Assembly (NCBI RefSeq): GCF_016086655.4
Contig: NC_052138.2
Coordinates: 30,453,403 to 30,517,402 of the forward strand
Direction of reading: 5' to 3'
DNA length: 64,000 nt
From: Lepeophtheirus salmonis
Taxonomy: Eukaryota; Arthropoda; Copepoda; Siphonostomatoida; Caligidae
Below are positions 45,000 through 56,804 of this stretch, piece by piece. Under the pieces are notes generated by a model. The model made no database searches and had not been told where the DNA came from. It saw nothing but the letters and a program-made list of their open reading frames with translations. A program made the position numbers and the translations under genes. Positions within the stretch are counted from its first letter, which is position 1. Each line of letters opens with the position of its first letter.

Positions 45000-45540
45000 A
45001 GAAAAGACAAATCAAAACCAATTTTTGATATGTTTAAATACTCTACATATGTAGTTACATTTTTATTCGATGAGTCCTCCTTCATCAGCAATGACATGAC
45101 AGCCTAGACACCCCGGCGAGCAGATTAACAGCTCTTGCCATTAACATTCTGTGTCAGGATGGCACCTCGAAACGAATCCAAATTTCAATGAGGGGCAAGG
45201 TAGACATTCTTCTCCAAGTAACCCCAAGCTGCAAATCCAATGGGTTGAGGTCAAGTCGGGGGAGACACAGATAGAGGGAGGCTAGAAGCCAGCCATATTG
45301 TTACTGTAGAAGTTTTGGTTCTTCTTCGCTGTATGGAGGTGCTCTTTAATGGACATATTGATGTTATATACAGTCCAGATGGAGATGCCAATGGTCTCTG
45401 CAGCCTTCTCAGTAATTACACCTGTGTGGAGGAGATCGCACACGCGTTGCCTTTTTTGTTGATGGTCCTACATGTTGACACTTAAAGACATGGGATAAAA
45501 AAATAAAATTGTTTATTTTTGTTTTAGCCTTTGTTCGGCT
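45000..45540 (-). mobile_element. Family G mariner deletion derivative, copy 2 (minus)
   Basis: The start ATG is at 45491 and the stop at 45063. The minus strand reads MSLSVNM, stop, then QRVCDLLHTGVITEKAAETI, with GISIWTVYNINMSIKEHLHT (helix-turn-helix) following, then AKKNQNFYSNN. The reading then jumps straight to the decayed PPSxxxSPDL region. The C-terminus VIADEGGLIE matches that of copy 3 (VITCEGAHIE). The junction after NFYSNN is the same as in copies at 35904 and 53079. AAAACGTG...ATGGAATCAAGAAAAG near 44980-45008 matches the 3' flank of the other copies. Confidence 0.75.
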
Positions 45541-46616
45541 GCGTAATGAAACAACCGAATCAAAAATAACGAGGATAAAATTGTATTTAAATGCTACTGG
45601 CAGCGTTGAAACCCACTCTTAAGGTATATGTTCTCGATCTTGGGTATTAAAAAGTGTCTATTTCTTTAATAGAGATGCAAAATTTGTAAAGAACTTATAG
45701 CCTATGAGTTAAATAGGGGTAAATAGTTTGAATCTTTTTTCTTTTTGACTCTGCTAATTTTTTTATAATTATTATGCTAACACCAAACCTGCATTAAATT
45801 TATTTCACTGAGTTGAATAAAATTAAGATAAGGATTCAAATAATGAGAGATATGCTCATTTACATCCATTTTTTCCTTCGGATTATAACAAATAAAACAG
45901 CTGTATTAAACTTTTCAAGATCAGAATATTTAATATCTGTCTACCTAAGTAAGCCAAGTAAAAATTATTTTCATGTCTCAATATTTATTTCTCCATAGTA
46001 GCACAAATTTCAGCCAATGACGGTGTTAGGATTTTTAAAAACGGGGAGGGATGATTATTGGAGGCAGGGGGGATCTGGGGGAGACATGCCCACCTCCAAA
46101 TACATCCATGATTTAAGCTTTATAGTAATACTTAAAAATACGAGTGCCCCAAAATATGAGATTTTTTTTATATACGACCTGAATTTTGAGCAATAATTTA
46201 CATGTCGTTAAAGATTAAAGATACAAGTTGGTTCATAGTTTACAACCGTACGCAAGAGAGTTTTAAGTGTTGTTTTTTTGTTTTGTTTTTTATTTCTGAT
46301 AAGATAATTATCTTTATCTTATGCAATTGTAAAGTATCGAGCTCTGCCCGGGAACAAATTAATCAGGTATGTAAAGGGATTACTGTATTGTCAAATAGAA
46401 ATGAGATAAAAGTGCCGAGGGCTAAATGTTTTTCCCATTCTTTAAAGCGCCGTCACAAGTCGGGGGGAAGGGGGTATTTGCCCCATAAAAATTGAAATTT
46501 ATACAAGAAAAATTTTACTCGCGATTTTACTGGAGGTATAGTAATACACAGATCGACCACTCTCAAAATTACGTCTGCAATATTTCATTAATACCAAGGT
46601 TAATAGAAATACAAGG
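45541..46616. other. Gene-free stretch
   Basis: The 61- and 97-residue plus frames have no motif. The second (46202-46495) has a hydrophobic centre only. Confidence 0.35.
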
Positions 46617-46857
46617 TTATACCAGAACGAGTTTACGACTGATGTTTGACTTCCACCACGCTTTTTAATATTGACGTCATAGTGGATGAGTGGCTGGGTG
46701 TTTTGTCAAAATCGGTATTTCTAACCCAGCAGACCGTATGATACATCAAATTGAAAATTCTAGCAATAGCGAAGTCAAAGACTATGATTGGTAGCGTATT
46801 TTGTTAAAATCTGACTCTATTGGCCAGCAGTACTATACATCAAATTGAAATTGAAAG
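46617..46857 (+). repeat. Family R repeat, copy 2 (98-base dimer)
   Basis: Leader ACGACTGATGTTTGACTTCC, then unit 1 from 46673 (GACGTCATAGTGGATGAGTG) and unit 2 from 46771 (GAAGTCAAAGACTATGATTG). Each unit continues to ATACATCAAATTGAAA. The second unit has lost the TGACGTCA palindrome kept in unit 1. It aligns throughout with 2516-2766. Confidence 0.65.
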
Positions 46858-48488
46858 AGGGATTAAGAATAAAAATAAACAATTCCATCTAAAAACAAAC
46901 ATGACTATGTTCCTCACACCGACCCTTAATATCGTGTTATTGGTGGAGGAACATGTAGCAGTCTCAAATTTTAAGCCAATCAGAATTGAGAGCTACTAAA
47001 TCCAACATTTCTTGCTTTAAGTACCCACTCTTTGCCTCGAGTCCTTTAGGTCTACCCTTGTATTCCTATAAATTTGATTGATACGACTACATTATTATTT
47101 CTTGGGTCAAAATCTTTTTATATGATACATCATTTTCAATATATACTGTGCACCCAGTAACTCGTTTTCCTATGTTGATACATTCGGACACACAATATTT
47201 GGTTTATTAATCTAGACGTATTGGATTTAAGAACATGTTTGTATATGTGCATTTGTGAGTGTTAATGTACACTCTCCTTTGGTAGTTAATTGGATTGTTT
47301 ACCTTAGTTGAAGAATAATCTAATAAAGCTTTATTTTTAGTTTACATCAGAAGATGATATTTAATTAGAAACTGGAGAAGATAAAACGATATTAATTAAT
47401 CTATTTAATATTTTTAGTCAGTTGTATACCTTACTTTCTTGTCATTATCACACAGCAGACTAAATTTATGAATATAAAAAAATGGATAATGACGATTAGA
47501 GCACACGGCCCATGCCATTTATTTAATATATATGTATGCACACGCCTGCCATATTTCAGTTATTTATTGTTATACTATTTAGTATAAAATTTAACGTTTA
47601 TATAGGTTGCACTGAATATAGTACTCCCTGATGTATATCATATAAATATTTGATATAATAAATAATAATTTAGTCGTATTTATGAAATATTGCAGGCTTG
47701 TTTTTGTAATTGACCTCTTATATATATATATATATACATATACGCTATATACATGTTCATAATTCATGTTAAGATTTGAATAAAATATTAACGCTGGTAT
47801 TTTTAAATGAATTTTGTTTGTTTTATTGTTGAGCGCTCTTAAGACTAAAGTACTCATCGGTATTGCAAATATATTTTTTTCTCCAGCTCTATAATTATTA
47901 CCTCATTGAATTGATATAAGTATTAATGTATTGAGTAGTTAAGTGAGAGTGTGCTCATGAAAAAACAGAAAGTAACTCTAAGGATTTCTTGGGGAGATAT
48001 ATTCTATATTATTAAAGAATAATTGGTCTTTTAGCTGTTGTGGTATTACTCCGAGGAATGTTGGATACTTCCCCTAGTCACTAATAAACACCACATCCCC
48101 CTCCCTTGATTTGATTTATCATAGTCTATTGTTTTTAATTATTCATTCCTAAGAAAGAGGGAAGTCGTCGTTTCTTACAAAATCTCCTTGGTTCTGTCCT
48201 TTCTTTCTCTTTGCCACTTTTCGATGGTTGTTCCCGCACAAATATTTTTTCACTCTCCTCCTCCCTTCCCTCCACTACTTACGATCCTGGAGCTGATTGT
48301 TGTAGAGTTTCATACGTTCCACTCCCAATTTTTTTTTTTTTCTTTAATCATATATATTACTTTCTTGCTACTATAACATTGCAGCTGTCGTTTCTCACTT
48401 ATTTCAAGTCTGAGTATCGTTTTCTCATATGGATTGCTTTTTAATCGAACTGTGTCTTTTATTCATAATTAATATTGGATATTAATTA
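46858..48488. other. Gene-free stretch
   Basis: A TA microsatellite lies near 47719-47740. The segment 47932-48025 weakly resembles 8764-8860. Frames of 88, 62 and 77 residues have no motif. Confidence 0.35.
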
Positions 48489-48982
48489 TTACTAGAGTAG
48501 TTTTACCCGGCCTTGGCCGGACATTAACAAATTAAAATTAATTAAAAATTCTTCTTCTTAATATAAAACAAAAAATAAAGACCAGAAAATTTCTAAGAAT
48601 TATTCTCACTGCATGCTGGTGTTGCCATGTATTTTTGTAGCCTTTTTGTATTAAGAGGTACAGTAGGTTCTTTCTGGTGTTGCCGAGAACATTAAGAAAT
48701 TAATGTTGTTTTTCCTTTAAAGGAGATGATAAGGTTTAGATTATATTATTAGACGTTATTTATTTCTTTGTTTTATAAGAAATAATCGTTTGTTAGTCAA
48801 AAATTTGACTTTTGGAAAAATACTACTCTAAGGCCGTCATGGCCTTAAATGCTAAAAAAAAAAAAATACTAGAACCGTTTTTGAAGCCTTAAAAAGCTAC
48901 ATTTAAAATTTCAGCAAAATCCATTTATTGGTTTGGGACTGATTCCAAACAAACAAACACACAGACATATTAATTATAAAAC
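48489..48982 (+). mobile_element. Family D element, LINE-tail-like, copy 1
   Basis: It begins TTACTAGAGTAGTTTTACCC with a CCGGCCTTGGCCGG palindrome at 48507-48520. It ends with TTTCAGCAAAATCCATTTAT, TGGTTTGGG and AAACAAACAAACACACAGAC. That ending is very like the conserved 3' ends of arthropod RTE/CR1-type retrotransposons and their SINEs, which is my basis for the call. No open reading frame is present. Confidence 0.55.
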
Positions 48983-49523
48983 TCACATTTCATTTGACTA
49001 CATTGACTTTTATCGTAGAAGAAATTATTTTGGGAGGTAACTGTTTTTATTAAAAGTATAATAGGTAATCGAACTTTCTATAAAATAAATATCCATCTGT
49101 AATATTATGCAATGAATGCTTATTAATGTTTGATATGTTTCAAGTAGCGATTTAATCACTCACTGCATTAGATGATATGAGTAATTTGATAGCCTCATTT
49201 GTTTTATAAAAAATGGAATATAAACGTACATACATAATTGATTACAGACATGCAACTGCATTGGAATATGGCGTCATTTAAAAAATATTTTTATTCCCCT
49301 GATGATCATTGATAGCAATTTGATATGGATTTGAATTTTGTTCTGCTCTTTTACATCAGTAAGAGAAACTCTTGAATATACATATAATGCAGTACATTGA
49401 TATGGAGTAGAAATCAATAGACTTGCATAAAGAAATCAATATTTAATTATTACCTCTTCTGTTTCATATAAAAGAAAAATAGAGAATTAATAGAGCCGCA
49501 AATTGTCCTTTATCTTTGCACAC

Positions 49524-49893
49524 TTTTTTTAAGGAGATTATAAGGTTTAGCGAAGAAGAAATACTCAAGTTGAACTGTTGTTTATGCATCTTTCATATTA
49601 TTATCAAAAATCCTTTGTCTTATTCTCTTTTCTTCTTTTTCTTCTCAGTTACACACCAATATGTAAAGAGACAAGTTCTTAGAATTTTAAGGTATTTATG
49701 TTTTGTTGTTTATCAAAAAATTCGTTTTTTGGTAAAATGTTATTTTAAGGCTCTCATAGCCTTCAAGACCAAAAAAATTGTTACCCGAACTATTTCTTGA
49801 CCTTTAAGAACCTACATAAAAAATTTCAACAAAATCAATTTATTGGTTTGGGCGTAATTGCAAGACAAACATACACAAATACAGACATTATCA
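49524..49893 (+). mobile_element. Family D element, copy 2 (5'-truncated)
   Basis: It shares AAGGAGATTATAAGGTTTAG, AAGGCTCTCATAGCCTTCAA, ATTTCAACAAAATCAATTTA, TTGGTTTGGG and ACAAATACAGACATTATC with copy 1, about 1 kb upstream in the same orientation. The 5' third is lacking, as expected of target-primed reverse transcription. The 94-residue frame at 49516-49800 is within it and has no motif. Confidence 0.55.
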
Positions 49894-50469
49894 AGAAAAG
49901 TCGTAGTACCTTACATAATGATCTCCTTCGGGCTTATACATCAGTCTACGGATGACTCCAATCCCCTCCTCCCCCGACATACTCCAAAACAGACAAACCT
50001 ACAAAGCTCCTTTATGTCATGACACCTTCCATTTACATTCATGATCCTCCAATGTGCTAATTGTCCCCAAATATCCCGAAAAAGTGGGGATCCTCTTCTC
50101 TAATATTCTTTGTATTATCTCACTTTAACCTGGCAAAATTATTTTCTTATTATTCAAAAGGGGAACGATATTTGAATTTCAACTCTCTTACACTTTCTCC
50201 CATTTCGAGATAGAAAGGGAAAATATGACGCATCGGCAAAATTATAGAAAGGTACCCACATTTTCTTCCCTTTGCAGAATTTACCTTGTTATTTCAATTA
50301 AATGTGTGAATTCATGGAGGATGATTATTAAGTTATGCAGTAGTATTCAAGTGTTCTCGACAAAAAAAATTGTCCCACAACCTTATACAAATATTAAGAA
50401 TGTTGGACTTCGTTTTGCTACTTTGTTTTAAGGCAGTGGCCTGGGAACAGGGGTAAATTACCCCAAATG
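49894..50469. other. Gene-free stretch
   Basis: Nothing recognised. A 68-residue plus frame at 50225-50431 is unsupported. Confidence 0.35.
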
Positions 50470-50725
50470 AGGTACAGTGTAAAATTTTACTGTTGCGTGA
50501 CTATGACGTCTTCATCCTTTTATTTAGCAGTTTTTCACTTCCAAATAACTTCTGGGACCGCTGGCGAGGAACATTGAGGAGAAGGAAATAAATATAAATG
50601 CCACTCCGTATATAACAAGAAAATAGACAAGAATCTCTCCGATATCGATCCTCAATTCTACTCTGAGTCCAAAAACAACTTATTCTTTAACTCCCCAACT
50701 GTTCGACTACTAAAAGTCTCGCGCT
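50470..50725 (-). repeat. Family S repeat, partial copy on minus strand
   Basis: The minus strand shows TGTTTTTGGACTCAGAGTAG, then AATTGAGGATCGATATCGG, then TATTTATTTCCTTCTCCTC. The later blocks (CATGACAGC, CTCAAATTG) are poorly preserved. Confidence 0.5.
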
Positions 50726-51324
50726 CTTCCATTGTGATATTTTTTACAGCAATGGTTATAAATCTATTTAAATTTATATTGTAGATCTTAATGACCCTAG
50801 GAAGGCCATTAGAAGGCAAAGTATATCATGCTTCTTAATTTTTTACATGAAAAAAAAAAGTTGCAAAAATTTCAAACAACTTTTATCGCAGTGATAAAAC
50901 TTTCTTGGTTGATTTGGGGCTTTTCCGTCCTTAAAATGTGCAACAAAGTTTAACTAATGAATAAAACTTCAAGAATCTGAACAAGTTTGGTTACTTCCGC
51001 TAGTAATTAATAAAAAACTTTTGTAGTAATTTGTCAAGTACACTACAACAGGAAGTTCCCCTCGGGTGATTTCAGACTTAAACATTAAGGTAGCATTTAA
51101 AAGAAAATAAAACCTTGAGGAGCTCTTGAATGTCTAATGTACATTTAATGAAGCCCAAAATTATTGAACTTAAAACATGGTTTATAGAAGTTGTATTGTA
51201 TTTACAAAATTGTTATCCAATCTATCTGAAAATTATAAAATATTAAACATGTACCTAGTATTGCTTGGAGTAACAAATTTTGTTTCAATAATATAGAACA
51301 GCAAATCATCAGCATTACTTTTTG
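50726..51324. other. Gene-free stretch
   Basis: Nothing recognised. Confidence 0.35.
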
Positions 51325-51460
51325 TTTTTCCTGAGCACGCTCACACGTAGCTAGTCAATACTTAGATGTTCTCTCCTCAAGAATGAATAAAAATATTAAT
51401 AATTTGAGATATTTTTTTTAAATGATGTGATGAGCCAGGGAGTACTTTAGTCTCTAGAAC
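51325..51460 (+). repeat. Family B repeat copy
   Basis: GCTCACACGTAGCTAGTCAA, TACTTAGATGTTCTCTCCTC, AAGAATGAATAAA and GATGAGCCAGGGAGTACTTT, with AGTCTC following. Confidence 0.6.
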
Positions 51461-51571
51461 GCACATTGTCGTTGTTTTACCTCCAAAAACTTGTTGTTAA
51501 ACCTCACTTAAAGTCACAAACATTACTTTTTATTTTGTATATATTATATATACAAGTCTCAAGGTGGTAGA

Positions 51572-51966
51572 GATCACATAGACTTAGGAATTTACATCTC
51601 TCGTGATCTGATATTTAAGAAACATATATACCACATCATAAACATCATAAACTAAAAGACCAACCGAAACTTGGGAATCATTAAAAAGAAGTTTCAAATC
51701 AGGCAACCCTTCGTTGATGGTGGAACTTTACAAAATTGATGTCCTCCCATCTTAATCTACGGATCTAAGATCTGGAAACCTTCCAGGAACTACCTGATTA
51801 AGTTATTCAGAAAGGTGCAAGCAGGGTTTCTGTCGTTTTTTTCTTCATTGGGCGATGACGACAACTATCAATACAAAATTAAAAGGCCTGTTCTCATCAG
51901 TCTGTATTAGAGACCTGCCATAAAAGATGTTATACGGTCCACAAACAAACAGTATACAGGCATACT
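51572..51966 (+). pseudogene. LINE (non-LTR) reverse transcriptase C-terminal fragment
   Basis: Translation from 51572 gives DHIDLGIYISRDLIFKKHIY, HIIN, a stop, then TNRNLGIIKKKFQIRQP. After two frame shifts it gives PILIYGSKIWKPSRNYLIKL with FRKVQAGFLSFF, and an ISLY-stop-RPAIKDV segment. The order DLG..I...L.F..H, then LG.IKR.F, then LP.L.YGSE.W matches the end of the reverse transcriptase and thumb region of non-LTR retrotransposons. Stops and shifts make it dead. Neither the catalytic FADD motif nor an endonuclease is present. No clear link to family D is visible. Confidence 0.8.
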
Positions 51967-53014
51967 TTGCTTTATTATTATAGATTACATTCATAACTAA
52001 TAAATTTATAATAAATATTAATTTTCATACTATGAAGTCAATTTTTAGTTTGAATATACTTTTACTGAACATGTATTTTAAGTTTCTTGAAAAGACAATG
52101 ACAAATTAGTGGTTCTGATATTTGAAATTTCTTTTTTTGAACTTTTTTAGTTATGTTGAATTTTTCATACCTACTGAACCTCTATTGAAGATTATGCATC
52201 CAACTTTGGGTAATATGGAAATAATATTTTAGGATCTAAGAAAGCTCGCCTACAGAAAATTTGTCTTGTCAAAATTTGCCCTTGACTTACTCCCTTTGGA
52301 AAAATTCGTCTGATGCCCTTATGTTAACATCCCTACCATGTAGAAATGGAACACATAATTATAATTATGTGTATTCTTCAATTATAACTCATTGATAACT
52401 TACGTTTCTTAAGAACAAAAGATATTGTTTAACACAACACAAATAGAGGAGTCGTGTTTCTTTCAAAACTGGGAATAACTTGCTCTCTCTCATATAATTA
52501 TAGGCATTTGTTACTTATAAATAAACAAACAAGAGCTAATAATTATATAACAAGAAGTTTACAAACGAATAACTAATTTGTGTCTAAGAATAATAACACC
52601 TAACCTGGTGAACTTACATATCATGTGCCATATTGATGACAAAGTGAGTTAAGAGTCAGAGTTTATTTAAAAAATACGTGCCACTGCTAGAGGTGAATCT
52701 TTGTACCTAATTTTAGTGCTACAACATGATGATTAAATTAGAGAGATAATAATACCTATTATATGGTGTATCTTGGAGGCAAAGGATGGACAACAAACAA
52801 TGATGAAGTACGAAGCATAAGAGTCATTTTTCAAACCCTACGCTTACAAAGACATATCGTTTTATAAGTAGAGGGTAAGTTCATGTTTTATTTAATTATA
52901 CATATGTATACGTAGATATTTATTTAGGTATGAATGCATGAAGCCTTTTTGAAAAGTGGAGAATGGGTGGGATAGAGAAAGAAATATTTATAGGAGTTGC
53001 AAGACCATTTAATT
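51967..53014. other. Gene-free stretch
   Basis: Nothing recognised. Confidence 0.35.
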
Positions 53015-54190
53015 ACGAGGCTTCATTTTGCAACTAAAAAATAGCTGATACAAAAATAAACAAGGTTGTTTTTATCCTATGTCTCTAAGTGTAAAAATGT
53101 CGGAACATTTCAGGGGTATCCTGTATAAGTTGTTCCTGTTTACGTCATACTTTCTTTTCCTATCCCCAAATTGGAGACAGCGACAGAGGATAGTTGAAAT
53201 TCAAGTATTGCAACCTTTTAATACTAAGGAAATAAATTTTATACGTCAAGCGTAGGGACGCGAAGTAAAAGGTAGAATATAATTGGTTGAGAAAGAGAAG
53301 ACGCGAAGTGAAGCGAAGAATACATTGATCTCGCCTTTTCCGAGTTATTCGGGTAGTTAACACTTTGAAGGATCACGAAAGTAGATGGAAGGTCTCATTG
53401 TGGGGAAGAAGTTGTGAATTTGGCTCTACTGGAGTTTTTGGAGAAGGGGGGAGGGGGATGAGTTCTCTCGGAGTCCATCTGTTGACTGAGAGAGGAGGCC
53501 GGAGGAGATTATATCTAATTATATAAGGCATTAAGACTTTTTCTTATATCTACCATGATCATGACAGTAGAATCAATTTCAGGAATACTTTGCACGGGAG
53601 TTGTAGTGTGCAAATTCGTACTATATTCTTCCCTACGCATGATGTACCCAATTTATTTCCTTAGTATTGTAAGGTTGCGAGAGTTGAATTTCAACATGTA
53701 AAAATGTCCGCCCTGGAGTTAGTCCCAAAAGTTTCAGAGACCCTTGGCATCTCCACCTGCCCTGCCTACACCATTAAGAAGTCCATTACTACCCCATTCA
53801 GCCAAAAAAACTTCTATAGTAACAATTTGGCCTGCCTCGATGTGGCCCTCCTCCAGGCCGGACCTCCACACTCTGAGCTTTGCAGTTTAGAGCGTCTTGA
53901 AGAAGAATGTATTCCACACCTCACATCCAAATTTGGTTTCACTCCCAGCTTCCATCAAGACAGTGTGGTACATCGTAGACACGGCCTTAATCGTCAAGAG
54001 CTGCTTAGCTATTCCACAGCGTTTTTAGGCTGTCATTACTTGTGAAGGAGCACATATTGAGTAACGCATAAAGCTAAATATAGAATTTAAACATATATCA
54101 AATTGGTTTTGAGTTCTTTTTTCTTGATTTCATAAGAATCACGTTTTTTGTAATTTAGTCATACTACTATAATTTTGGATCCCCACCCTC
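53015..54190 (+). mobile_element. Family G mariner deletion derivative, copy 3, interrupted
   Basis: The ATG at 53079 gives MSLSVKMS. After an insertion (53102-53696) the frame resumes as LELVPKVSETLGI, then STCPAYTIKKSI, then FSQKNFYSNN, and at once the third-Asp region and C-terminus, readable as SVLKKNVFHTSHPNLVSLPA with SIKTVWYIVDTALIVKSCLA following, ending VITCEGAHIE with a stop at 54062-54064. The 3' flank TTCTTGATTTCATAAGAATC, then ACGTTTTTTGTAATTTAG, matches copies 1 and 2. The 113-residue plus frame at 53704-54045 is partly this relic in a shifted frame. Confidence 0.75.
53102..53696. mobile_element. Foldback-like element, copy B, inserted in family G copy 3
   Basis: The insertion is flanked by a 12-base direct repeat TGTAAAAATGTC (53090-53101 and 53697-53708). 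Inverted arms of about 65 bases lie at 53193-53257 and 53631-53695 (GTTGAAATTCAA...GCAACCTT, AATACTAAGGAAATAAATT, then GCGTAGGG). The part 53170-53530 is homologous to copy A at 22545-22880, including GAAGCGAAG, CTCGCCTTTTCCGAGTTATT, GGATCACGAAAGTAGATGG and GTTGACTGAGAGA. The 67-residue minus frame is a shadow. Confidence 0.7.
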
Positions 54191-56519
54191 TAAAGGCGTC
54201 AAGTTGGGAAATAATCTTGATCTAAATTTCAGCTCTTGGCTAAGAGGGATGTAGTAGGGAACTAGAAGTGTTGGTACTAAGGCAACTCTCTTTTATAGCA
54301 GCTGAATTCTTCTATCAAAACTATACATTCAAAAAGAGAGTAGTTTGTATATACCTCTTAGAAAAAAAACTGAAACGATAGTAAAATTTATTTAAAAGTT
54401 GTCAGAAATCCAATAAAGTCTCGAGTCTTAACTTTCGAGTCCAAGTTGAGTATCGAGTATTCTTTCTCGAGTCCAAGTCAACTCGCAAATCTTTGATCCT
54501 TGTAGTAAAATCGATTCCATGTCCCATAGCGAAAGAAATATATAGAGACGACAAGTCCTTGACTTTTTCTCATCTTTGAGTCGTGGTCATCAGACCCAAT
54601 GATATAATTATTAATAGTCTAAGAGTAGAATGTTTTTTTAAGATGATACCTCAGAGAATAATATAAAAAGAAATTTTCAACAATTCCGTTTAATTCTTGG
54701 CAAAGGATTTCTTTTTTTTTTTTTTTTTTTTTTAAATACTCACCCTTAATTAATGACCACCTATAACAATAAATATAAAATTAAAGATTAGCCCCGTGAA
54801 GACAATAATTAAAAAGAGAAACAAAATTCTTAACTTTTATTTTTATCTTGACAAGTATATGTTGTTATTTGTAGGAGGGGGGGGGGGTGTTTTCTTTCGA
54901 TGTCTTTGAGCTTTGAAGCACTTTATATGCGTCATTCCCTACCTTTGTACAAAAATGTTTTTTATTTCTTCTGATCGACAAGGTTGTGAACGGTTTACTT
55001 TCTGATTGTTAAAAAGCTACACGAAAATAAGAAACACGTCTTTAGAAAATAAAATATGTATTATACATAGTAAAATAAAATACACATTTGGCACGCAACT
55101 ATGTAAGTAAAACGAATCCATTGCTCTTGTTAAAGAGCATTGTAAAAAAGTATCGTGACATAAAAAGTTACAGAATCCCAATATAGAAACTTGAGTCTCC
55201 TGACTAGAGTTGATATTTTTGTAAGGAAAAAAAGATTGCAAGGATAAGTCGGGATCGAGACATGAGGTACTAAGGAATAATAAAGACCTTTGTTGATATT
55301 AGCTGCCCGTTACATGATTTTTTTTTTTTGGGGGAAGAAAAAAATTTACTATTTTAAAGAAGAGAACCATCTACAATTACAAAAATAAGGTAAAACTTTA
55401 TTTAAACATATATATTATTATGCATTTTAAAAGTAGGCGTCAATTTGTCATGCAGAGTGAGATGTTCACACCACAACGATCTATTAAAGAATAAACAAAA
55501 AAGGAAAAGAGGACACATTTTTAAAGATAGCTTTTTCATTAAAAATATATCAACTCTGTTCAAGTCTAGAGTTGATTAGTTTGTAATGAATAAAAGAGGG
55601 CGAGGAGAAGGCGGAAGTAAGACGTATGGTTCATCTGAATTAAGACCCTTATTAATATCATCTCCATGTCATATGATTTTAGGTGGATAAAATGAATTTC
55701 TTCTATACAGAGGAGAATCTTCTACATTTAAATTAGCATAAGTGCTGGGAAAATATTATAATTCTATTTAAATTCATATATAATTATTTTATAATGCATT
55801 TTTTAATCAATTTACACTAAATGTAGTCAATAATGCATTCATCAGAGGGATAAGTTAACAACAAATCGGCCACCTATTAAATTATGGGAGAAAAAAGAAG
55901 AAAGAGCCCAACGTAAGAACCGTTTTTCCTTTTTTAATTTTTAAAGGTAGTTTTTTTCAGTGGAAACTATTCATCTCCTCTCACGTCGCAAATAATGATA
56001 AACATCATGTTACTCATGATTTCGTCATAAGATCTGAATAATTTCAATTTATTTCTTAATCTGTTTGTGTTTTGTCTCTAAATAAGGGTAGGCCTTAACC
56101 ATTGCCAACCCTATGAAAATTGGAAAGCACGGGCTCAAATTCCAATCTGGTAAGGGATAAGGAGGATAATTCAGGCTATGGCCGATTTTACCATGATCAA
56201 TGCATGGAGTAGAGATAAATTAGCAGCGTACCTCTCTCTCTCTTTCCTTTTTGAAAATTTGTATTAGATTTTATAATATTATTTTCCTTTGGGAATTGTA
56301 TTTTGAATCTCATTTTTAGAACATAAATATTTCAGTTATCTTCTTCTTTTTTTTTTTGAGAAATGATACATTTTTATTTTTATTAGATGACCTATTTTCA
56401 TTCTTTTTCCTGAATCAAGTACGGAACCTAATGGATGTGTGGGTCCCACTACGGCCGAATAGGTTGCAATCCCCTAATACTGACTCAGCTCTAAGTATGT
56501 ACATCGTAAATCATTACGA
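54191..56519. other. 2.3-kb gene-free stretch
   Basis: Phrases with CTCGAGTC and TCGAGTCCAAGT recur at 54418-54495. Poly-T lies at 54711-54733 and a G-run near 54877-54888. The 74- and 71-residue frames are unsupported. Confidence 0.4.
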
Positions 56520-56804
56520 AATTACTCTACACATTTCAAAAATCCATAGCTTCTCACAAAATATTACATAAATTAAATTTTTTGGATAAAAACTTCAAAA
56601 TCCACAGCTGTTTACAAAAAAATTAAATTTTATGGAAAAAAAAAATTCAAAAATACAATTTGATATATTATATTTTTGGAAAAAAAAATCACCACTATTT
56701 TCACGCAAATTTTTTTATCCTGAGCTAAAAAATCCTTGTAAAAAGCAAAAATTCTTCAAATTTGGGGCTATAGTCCCTCTAGCCTAACCCTTGTGGACCC
56801 CCTG
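56520..56804. mobile_element. Family E element, copy E5 (left end unclear)
   Basis: A/T phrases TTTCAAAAATCCATAGCTTC and AAAATCCACAGCTGTTTAC are followed by GGGGCTATAGTCCC and the right terminus TTGTGGACCCCCTG. The left terminus was not identified. Confidence 0.5.

Noticed and set aside
53704..54045. 113-codon frame as a gene
   Set aside because: It is a shifted reading of a family G mariner derivative; in the proper frames the C-terminal transposase blocks are visible.
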